A DNA stretch of 64,000 nucleotides from Diploptera punctata (lineage: Eukaryota > Arthropoda > Insecta > Blattodea > Blaberidae): positions 1-64,000 of the forward strand of contig JASPKZ010010239.1 of the NCBI GenBank assembly GCA_030220185.1. The letters are read 5' to 3'. How positions within the stretch are numbered: position 1 is the stretch's first letter; each line of letters starts with the position of its first letter. Positions 57,187 to 64,000 of this stretch are shown here, piece after piece. Position numbers and translations under genes: made by a program. The notes under the pieces were generated by a model that saw nothing but the letters and a program-made list of their open reading frames with translations, made no database searches and was not told the origin of the DNA.

Positions 57187-57555
57187 ATTTTATTTATAAT
57201 CATCCATCCATAGTAATTCTGCCCGAAGGCAGGTCCTTCACTCCAATCATAGCATTTTCATGCTATGCTTGCAGCATTAATAGGGAATTATAAGTGTAGT
57301 AGCTTCCCGTTGCTTTCCACACCGGTGAAGGATGATGATGATAATGATAAGGATAAGGATGATGATGATAGCCATATGATTTCGTGGACCGTTTGGGCCT
57401 TAAAGTTTTCCTGACATTTGTTTTACATGTGAGGAAAAATTCCGATAAAAACTTCACCCAGAAAAACTGCCCCGACCGGGGATCGAGCCCGGGCCCGCTA
57501 CATGACAAGGCAGCACGCTACCTCGAGACCACAGCGGTAGACATTTTATTTATAA
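57187..57555 (-). mobile_element. SINE (CTGTGGTCTCGAGGTAGCG family) with perfect 13 bp target duplication
   Basis: The element (57,200-57,542) is flanked by ATTTTATTTATAA at 57,187-57,199 and 57,543-57,555. The minus-strand head ACCGCTGTGGTCTCGAGGTA has an A box and GGGCTCGATCCCCGGTCGG a B box; the body runs CCTCACATGTAAAACAAATG and a CATCATCATC stretch. The 3' end is GAATTACTATGGATGGATG. Confidence 0.88.
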
Positions 57556-57619
57556 AACTGATTATAATTCTTTAGTTCTTTATTCAGACTGGGCGGGATA
57601 ACTGCCCCGAACACCGATA

Positions 57620-57720
57620 CCTGGAAGATCTATTGCGGCATTCCTGTATTATAATAGTCTACTCAAAGGTGTTATGTAAGTTGTAGGTAATCTCCTGAGT
57701 CCGATATACCAGGTTTTTCT
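57620..57720 (-). repeat. Dispersed repeat shared with 31,770-31,858
   Basis: The minus strand reads ACCTGGTATATCGGACTCAG, GAGATTACCTACAACTTAC and ATAACACC, matching the order at 31,770. Unknown family. Confidence 0.5.
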
Positions 57721-57914
57721 CCCTTGACACATACCACCATTTTTTGGTCGGGTCCGTGGCCGCGAGGACTGACTACAATCCTCCCGTTGATCCCTTCTGC
57801 TCGTTTTTATTACTCCAGCTCGGAGTTAAGACCCAGCACCCAAGTGGACCCCGATAGATCACCGAAACAACATATTTTCAACATCTGTAAGTGCCAATCT
57901 AACTATTTTTGACT

Positions 57915-58145
57915 TTACATTAGAGGAGGTGAAGGGTGACTGATGTGAAATTATGATTGGGAAATGGAATGACATGAAGGGGGAGATTGAAGGGCGTTGG
58001 TGAGATAAAATTGGAGAAAGGGAGAACTCTGAGAAAAAACCGAAATTTCCACCAATACCCGTCTCCAACAGCCTGGATTCGAACCTGGAATCTCAGCCGG
58101 AGAAGCCGCTCGTACTGGCCAAGCGTATACTGAGGCGTCCTGTTG
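57915..58145 (-). mobile_element. tRNA-like SINE fragment, separate family
   Basis: The minus-strand head CAGGACGCCTCAGTATACGC precedes a canonical B box CAGGTTCGAATCCAGGC, then TTGGAGACGGGTATTGGTGG and GAGTTCTCCCTTTCTCCAA. No other copy noticed in the window. Confidence 0.55.
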
Positions 58146-58689
58146 TGAACACCTTCGTAATATTTACGGAAAATCACGTCCAATGCACCCTAACGTAAAC
58201 ATTAAGGTCTAGAAAGAAAGTAAACAATAAAAGAGCCGATAAACAAAATAACCTATACTCCTTTATACTGAACAACAGAGTAGAATAAAAAATAAAACCG
58301 ATTAGAATTAAAGAGCTTTTCATTGGCTCATTACAAGTTGTAATGAGTTCGAGGGCGAATGAAAGCTCTGAAGTCATGTTTGTTTTATTCACATGTGCTT
58401 CTTATTTAATTTGACACGAGTTTACCTACGCATTAATTTATCAATGTTGTATAGGAACAGAAGAGTTGACGTAGCTGATGATGCCACATTTTTTAAGTGT
58501 AACCACATAGCCTGAAACCTTCTCTAATGACTATTTTATGTCCGGACATCCATGTATATTTATACAATTATATATTATAATTTTATTCAATAGTCCTTGG
58601 ATAGTGATGAAATACACGCATTCCATTAAATAATTCTAACAAACGAGACTGAAACTAAATTATCAAATAACCAAACTTTTGGTCACACG
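58146..58689. other. AT-rich intergenic DNA
   Basis: No recognised feature. Confidence 0.5.
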
Positions 58690-58817
58690 TAGTAATACAA
58701 TATAGGATGGAAATGGACATTTATTGACAGATGAAGGAAATTTTGAAGAAATGGTTGAATTCATATACCTGGTTGAATTCATATACCTAGTATGAATAAC
58801 TACCAACAAGAATGAGG

Positions 58818-59104
58818 TAAAAATAAAGTGATCCGACTACAGGCCTCAGGAGGCCCTTGGGGTCCCTCTTTTTCTGGACAATCGGCACTTGATGTCAACC
58901 CGGTTGTCAGCCCTGCGTGACGGCCGCCTTTCCCCAGAACAAGCGGCCGGTACTCATTTCAGTTAGAGGCTGAGTCGATTCTAGGGCCAGAGTGCCACCA
59001 GATGGTTTGGGTCAGTTTAAAAATCCTGACCCCACCGGAGCTCGAACCCTCATCCTTCCGGCTTGTAGCGCAGTGCCTTAACCGCTATGCTACGGCGTGC
59101 CCCC
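58818..59104 (-). mobile_element. SINE (GGCACGCCGTAGC family) inserted in the old LINE
   Basis: The minus strand reads GGGGCACGCCGTAGCATAGC, B box GGGTTCGAGCTCCGG, AAGGCGGCCGTCACGCAGG and AGTGCCGATTGTCC. Flanking ACAAGAATGAG (58,807-58,817) and ACAAGGATGAG (59,105-59,116 region) form an 11 bp target duplication with one difference. Same family as 41,423-41,730. Confidence 0.85.
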
Positions 59105-59285
59105 TACAAGGATGAGACGCAGAAATAAATTAAATATAGACCCAACTTTGATAACGCATGTTATTATACAATACAGGGACTCTTATCATCCCAATTTCTC
59201 TCAAAACAGTTAAACAATAATATATAGTACGATTATTTTTCTAATTATATAATTATATAATATGGTGGCGAAACATGGTCTCTTT

Positions 59286-60300
59286 GTAAATCTCTCATAC
59301 ATTTTATAAAAAGAATGTATGATTGTAAAGCAAGTATTAAGGTTGGAAATAGAATATCCTCAGAATTTGATATAACAAAAGGATTAAGACAAGGATGGGG
59401 GATGTCACCAGCATTGTTCAAGATATTTTTAGAAGATGTATTAATGAAATGGAATAAGTCATGTAGGGGAATGGGAATCAACATTAATGGCCATTTACTG
59501 CACAATTTATTATTCGCTGATGACCAGATTATAATAGGACAAGATAAAGAAGATATAGAATATATGATCAGAAAGTTGGTCGATGCATTTGAGGTAGGTG
59601 GACTGAAGATAAATTATATTAAGACAGAATATATGGTAATCGGAGGAAATTCAGAAGACCTACAAATAAATAATATGATAATTAAACGTGTTGAAGAATT
59701 TAAATATCTTGGATCTATAATAGATAAATCTGGTACTTGTGAAAAATATATTATTAACAGAGTAAATTGTGCAAGGAAGCCGATTAGATCCCTGAATGGT
59801 ATTTTATGGAATAGAAATTTGACCAGAAAAACAAAAAAAGGGATTATACAGACAATAATAGAAAGTATACTTACATATGGATCAGAAAGCTGGACAATAA
59901 ATGAAAAGATGCAGAAAAGAATCTTGGCGACAGAAATGGATGGATTACGGAGAAGTATGAGAATATCCAGGCTACAACATGTTCGAAATACATATATCAG
60001 ACAAGAAATGAATGCACAAGAAACTGTTATCGATAGGATAACAAAGAGAGCTCTACAATGGTATGGATATGTACAACGGATGCCGGAAGACCAGTGGCCT
60101 AAACAAGTGTTGGATTGGATGGTACCAGGCAGAAGGAGATGGGGAAGAAGTCGAAGAGCATTGTATGAGGGAATATATGATGCCATGATGACGATGGGTA
60201 TGGAAGATGGACAATGGGAAGATCTGAATCTCTGGAAAGCAGGAATCAAAGGCAAACTTCTGTAAAGTGGAAAGCCTGTATTAAGTATTAAGTACTTCAC
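59286..60300 (+). mobile_element. RTE-like LINE (family D relative), 5'-truncated, nested
   Basis: Inserted in the family B LINE; CATGGTCT at 59,274-59,281 and 60,301-60,308 is the core of a probable target duplication. Contains the RT from just before the GLRQG box to the natural stop. Because the frame is uninterrupted, it is clearly younger than its host. Confidence 0.82.
59315..60265 (+). pseudogene. Partial reverse transcriptase plus C-terminal domain, 316 codons
   Basis: Readable from about 59,288 (SLIHFIKRMYDCKASIKVG). GLRQGWGMSPALFKIFLEDV is the RT box with Trp where Cys/Gly-type residues are usual; LLFADDQIIIGQDKED holds the catalytic Asp pair (about residues 66-72); GGLKINYIKTEYMVIGG and VEEFKYLGSIID follow. 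The C-terminal domain has ILTYGSESWTI, ALQWYGYVQRMPEDQWPK and VPGRRRWGRSRRALYEGI, ending KGKLL then stop. The N-terminal RT part (including the FDTV Asp) and the endonuclease are missing, so it cannot be active alone despite the open frame. Confidence 0.85.
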
Positions 60301-60762
60301 CATGGTCTTCGTTCCTTTAAGAGAAGAGAAAAAAGATTACGAGTATTCGAGAATGAAGTCCTTCGGAAAAAAATTATAGCATGAGAACGTGAACAGACCG
60401 TTAAATAGAATAGGGAGTTACATTATCTTAATGATCTATAATGATAGTTAAGTCACTTATACTGAAATGAATCAGGGCATTTTGCACTAATGAGTATTGA
60501 AAGGGCATTTGAATCTTATTTGTAGGAAAACCAGAGGGAAAGCTTCCTGTGGCACAACTAAAGGATGAGGTGGAAATAAACATATTAAAAAGAATTTAAT
60601 TAAGTATACGGGGGATATTAGAAAACTTATCCGAGGTTAGGGATGTTATGAAGACCTTGATGTTCACGAGGCCATGCATCGCTGGTTTCGATATGGTCAG
60701 TGGGTTAATTACGCTGGTCCTCTGAATATCAGTATAATAAACAGGTGTGTTCGTATCTAGTA

Positions 60763-61464
60763 AGTCACGCCACGAGTGATTTCCAAATTATCGATTAATT
60801 CCCGACTCATGAAGTGAGGAGAATTTGGAAATCAAGAGTGGCAGATTTTTAGGACTATTTCACGAATAAGATTAAGCTGTTCTACTCACCACTCAGTATT
60901 TAACCATAGTTATTTTAAACCTGGTACATATTTAATGTCAACGGCGATGTTTGAAAACAAATGACAAACGATTGTTACGCTTCATTTTGTTCATCACTGC
61001 AACCAGATCATATTATTTGTCAAAGGATCGTAATATTGTAAGAATGCACCCTAGTGGACAAATGTATAACCAACATTATCATTTCCGAGTCCTATGATTT
61101 AAATATGTCAATTATAGTTTTCTGCAACGTTATTTCCTGGAAAATAATATGTTTAAGAAAGTGCAAACACTGGTTCATTTCTTTGTTGTATAATCAATTG
61201 CTACAAATGTTTTTATATTATCTCCCGCAAGCACTGTGTGTTTACATTCGTGCACTATATATATACAATCTGGTAGCTACATGCAGTCACTGCAAAATAA
61301 TGCTATGACCTATTCAGAATGTTAAAAAGGAAGAACTTGATTTTAAAGTGATAAAATTAAACTGATAAAATCGAGGTGAAAAACGACTGTGATTGGTTGT
61401 AAATCAAAATTCATTGAAACGTGATTGGTCATTGATTCCCATTTGGGACATGAGTTAAATAGTC
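60763..61464 (+). mobile_element. Dispersed hairpin-headed repeat, copy C
   Basis: CACGCCACGAGTGATTTCC at 60,766 pairs with GGAAATCAAGAGTGGC ending at about 60,842; the loop is shorter than in copy B. Then GGACTATTTCACGAATAAG, CAACGGCGATGTTTGAAAAC, a variable middle and GTTAAATAGTC at 61,454-61,464. No coding frame. Confidence 0.72.
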
Positions 61465-62299
61465 AACATAGCTTATCTTAAAATAAAGTTATAAATATGC
61501 ACATATCACGTTTCTACGCCACGTCGGCTTCTTAAATGTTTTTAACATCAATAATTACAATAAATAAATAAAAAAAAACGTTTTGAATAAAACGGTGTGT
61601 AAATTCTAGCAATCACGTGTGCTGTAAAAGAAGGAAATGATTAACATTTTGAATACAATATATTTTTAAGAGAATGTAATTGGAGTGCTTTGAAAAGTTC
61701 AGAAACAAGCAATCGGATGCAATAGAAGTTAGAATTGTCTCCATCACTTGCCCAGCCGTTAGATCAATTATTTCCAGCAATTGTGAAGCTAAAGAATCTC
61801 CCACCCTTCGAAAGTCGATGTAGATTTTTCCAACGCGCAGTGCGTTCGTTAAACTAAAGAAAAATATAATTAAATGTTTTAATGCGCTATCTTATTAAAA
61901 ATAATCATCTTATAATATTGATGTATTGAATGTAATAACGATCCATATTATTTTTTTCAAGATTATTAGAAAATAAGATTAGGAAATGCATCGACTTATT
62001 TATCTAACTTCAATTAAATAATAAGTAATAGTTTGATGTCATCTACCAATAGTAGTATGAATTTGGATTTGGGACAATAATATACTATTACATTATGACC
62101 TGCATAATCTTTCCTTACAATTAATAACTCTTTGTAAATTTTCTTGACTTGACACAACTTTTCGCTAACATTTTAATTATAGGCGTATTTATAATTTCGT
62201 AAAAATGTCAGAATATTAAGATATCATTTAATATGAAAATATAATAATTTTATTAGTTATAAGAGGGCATGCCCAATCGTAGTTAGTTAAGATTGGAAG
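61465..62299. other. AT-rich intergenic DNA
   Basis: No gene or repeat pair recognised. Confidence 0.5.
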
Positions 62300-62490
62300 A
62301 TATAAACAATCTGGCGGTGCAATGGTATCCACTCAGCTTCAACGGAAATGTGTACTGGGCTTATATTCTGGGGTAAACGGCAACTGTCGCATATTGCTGA
62401 TAACCCTGCTATCTCGCAGCGATTGTCTAGAAATGAGGAGCCTTAACCTCCTAAGGCCTGTTATGGGGCCACTTCACGTTTATTAGTTAT
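62300..62490 (+). mobile_element. Degenerate SINE (GGCACGCCGTAGC family)
   Basis: GTGTACTGGGCTTATATTCTGG, written in the parent as GAGTACCAGATGCTTGTTCTGG, is followed by CGATTGTCTAGAAATGAGGAG and TTAACCTCCTAAGGCCTG, in the order of 41,560-41,710. The head is lost. Confidence 0.55.
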
Positions 62491-62704
62491 AATATCCAGT
62501 ATATTAGCAAAACTTGGTGAATAATTAAATGACACTATTGTCATTCATTGAGTTAAAATATAACAGAATGTAACATTTCCTTTCATAGTGTTTCAGTCAA
62601 ATATTAAAGAGTAATTTCTGGACAGGATTTCATAAATTAGGCCTACTAAACAAGACATTTTGCACAATTCTATCTGCACGTTTAAGGGGATAAATATAAA
62701 TAGA

Positions 62705-62750
62705 ACTTCATATATTATATATATATATATATATTATTTATTTATTTATT
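62705..62750. repeat. (TA)n and ATTT simple repeat
   Basis: AT dinucleotide run followed by TATTTATTTATTT. Confidence 0.85.
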
Positions 62751-62971
62751 TATGAATATGAAAGTTTCTTGGATTTTCCGCGTCTTGGATTCAAGTTCGG
62801 CCTCTGGCCACTGATTCCGACGTTTCGGTATGATCCCACATGTCATTATCAAGGAATGATAAGTTAATGGCATATGGGATCATGCCGAAACGTCGGAATC
62901 AGTGGCCAGAGGCCGAACTTGAATCCAAGACGCGGAAAACCCAGGAAAACTTTCATATTTATATTTATATC
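62751..62971. mobile_element. ~220 bp palindrome, Penelope-like with hammerhead-like remnant
   Basis: The left arm contains CGCGTCTTGGATTCAAGTTC and GCCTCTGGCCACTGATTCCG; the right arm carries their reverse complements after a ~22 bp spacer. Each arm has CCGAAACGTCGGAATC on the minus or plus strand respectively. In the right arm GGCAT...ATGCC forms a stem immediately before GAAAC-GTC. In the left arm ATTCC/GGAAT forms a helix-I-like pairing, with TTGATAA in the place of the CTGANGA box. Core only partly conserved. Confidence 0.75.
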
Positions 62972-63017
62972 CGCGAAAATCTGAAATATAACATATATAT
63001 TTATTTATAAATAAATT

Positions 63018-63200
63018 TGTCTACCACTATGGTCTCGAGGTAGCGTCGCTGCCTCGTACGCAGCAGGCCTGGGTTCGATCCCAGGTCGGAAGAAGTTTCC
63101 TGGGTGATGTTTTTTTTTCCTCACCTGCAAGACAAATGTTAGGAAACCTTATGTCTCAAACGTAATCTGAGCATCATAATCATCATTATCGTATTCGCCA
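63018..63200 (+). mobile_element. SINE (CTCGGGGTAGCG family), diverged copy
   Basis: Head GTCTACCACTATGGTCTCGA, B box GGGTTCGATCCCAGGTCGG, then TTCCTGGGTGATG and CCTCACCTGCAAGACAAATG, ending in a CATCATAATCATC stretch. Homologous to 16,479 and 57,200. Confidence 0.75.
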
Positions 63201-63679
63201 TGTTTAGTGTGAATGGTGTACTTCGTCTTAATGTTGTGTTGTCTCGGAGGAGGCTTTGACATTGAGCTGAACCCTCATTCGCGGAGGCTCTCCATGTCCT
63301 TGATAGTAAAAAAGTACGTATATGATCCGCAGTTAAAAATCGCCTCTCCCGGACAGGTCGTTCCACGGGAAAATGGGCACGGGCATGTGGCGCATAGAAG
63401 TATCTATAAGGCGAGAGAGAGGTAAAATTGCGTTAATGGAATTGAATGGAATAAATAAATTTACCAGAAATAATATTAATTCAAATTTTTAACATTATTA
63501 AAAATTAACAAGATTTCTGCCTTCTTAAAATTATTATTTATACGTAGCTTTTTTATTTAACTTATTTTTTCACACCATGTGCATAGAGTATCATTGTATC
63601 AGACTCCTAAACCTTAAACCGAATGTACTGTTAATATATAGTACGATATACAAGAAAAAGTCAAATATTGATTAGTATA
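63201..63679. other. Intergenic DNA
   Basis: Moderately GC-rich start, with two overlapping short frames on opposite strands; none recognised. Confidence 0.4.
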
Positions 63680-63970
63680 ACATCATCATCTTCAAGGTAT
63701 GGGCCTGTTGGGGCGTTCCGCACCCCGGCGCACTGCATGCCGCAGGCGCAGGTCGTCCTTCCAACGACTTTTGGTCTTCCTATATTTCTTCGGCCTACAG
63801 GCCTATAATGAACAGCTGTTTTGATAAACGATTATTTGGCATTCTTTGTATATGTTCAAACCAATTACGTTTATTTGTGTGTATTTTCTCGTTTATATTA
63901 TAGATTTGTAGTTCATCTCTGATATCTTGACTTCTCTTTGATTAGTACAACTATTTCCGTTATCACTTTC
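63680..63970 (-). pseudogene. RTE-like LINE 3' end reaching toward the window edge
   Basis: The minus strand reads RDELQIYNINEKIHTNKRNW, FEHIQRMPNNRLSKQLF and a broken GRR/KSLERRP part, ending in a CAT-type tail (CATCATCATC at 63,684 on plus). The WFEHIQRMPxxRLxKQ block is typical of RTE-like LINE C-termini. It probably continues beyond the window. Confidence 0.65.
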
Positions 63971-64000
63971 TATAAGAATTAGAATTTTTCTGTGAAAATA

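Larger units (their letters stand above)
58690..60720 (+). pseudogene. Old RTE-like LINE (family B), split by a SINE and by a younger LINE
   Basis: The parts of one old copy are: 58,690-58,817 (GGAAATGGACATTTATTGAC, VEFIYL), 59,105-59,285 (LLSSQFLSKQ, GGETWSL) and 60,301-60,720 (HGLRSFKRREK, LRVFENEVLR, and a decayed C-terminal part). These follow the order of the related copy at 28,930-29,585. A 19 bp direct duplication (TGGTTGAATTCATATACCT) occurs at 58,752-58,789. Many stops; long dead. Confidence 0.7.

Noticed and set aside
59614..60303. 229-codon minus-strand frame
   Set aside because: Antisense shadow of the RTE-like reverse transcriptase frame; no domain in this orientation.

Overview
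This is eukaryotic, AT-rich, repeat-dominated DNA, most probably from a large insect genome. The mix of CR1-like and RTE-like LINEs, several tRNA-derived SINE families and Helitron-like elements resembles what I know from cockroaches and termites, but that placement is an inference. I found no convincing host protein-coding gene, no rRNA gene and no functional tRNA gene. Almost every supportable feature is a tandem repeat or a transposable element, intact or broken.

Layout. Positions 1-14,538 are one head-to-tail satellite array with a 225 bp monomer and about 65 copies, all in one orientation. The last 2.35 kb is nearly perfect. The 12.2 kb to its left is full of single-base indels and homopolymer runs that look like uncorrected long-read sequence. 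The array ends exactly inside a hairpin-bearing dispersed repeat (14,517-15,141), and two further copies of that repeat (29,627-30,425 and 60,763-61,464) lack the array. Region 15.1-20.6 kb holds a 1.1 kb inverted-repeat element filled with SINEs, a 135 bp palindrome, a LINE 3' UTR rich in microsatellite, and a Helitron-like element. Region 20.6-24.9 kb is a nearly complete minus-strand CR1-group LINE with ORF1 (coiled coil plus RRM-like) and ORF2 (endonuclease plus reverse transcriptase). Region 25-35 kb is a patchwork of LINE 3' ends, SINEs, a 320 bp AAT microsatellite and a small TIR element. Region 35.9-39 kb holds an RTE-like LINE with three frame breaks, facing a second 3' end of the same family. 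Region 39-53 kb carries more SINEs (one with a perfect 12 bp target duplication), a TIR element with a LINE inserted in it, a mariner-like transposase remnant, ATT microsatellites and a solo LTR. Region 54-64 kb has a ~400 bp near-perfect palindrome with hammerhead-ribozyme-like motifs, a complete Helitron-like element, a LINE nested in an older LINE that also carries a SINE, and a second palindrome of similar type.

How the parts relate. The CR1-like LINE fragments end in a shared palindromic 3' signature and at least two carry AAT-type tails, so some microsatellites here were probably seeded by retrotransposition. The RTE-like LINEs supply the recognisable coding remnants and plausibly the machinery that moved the SINEs. 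The most unusual relations are the shared terminus between satellite and dispersed hairpin element, the paired hammerhead-like palindromes, and the tandem multiplication of a 3'-end-like unit inside the Helitron-like elements.
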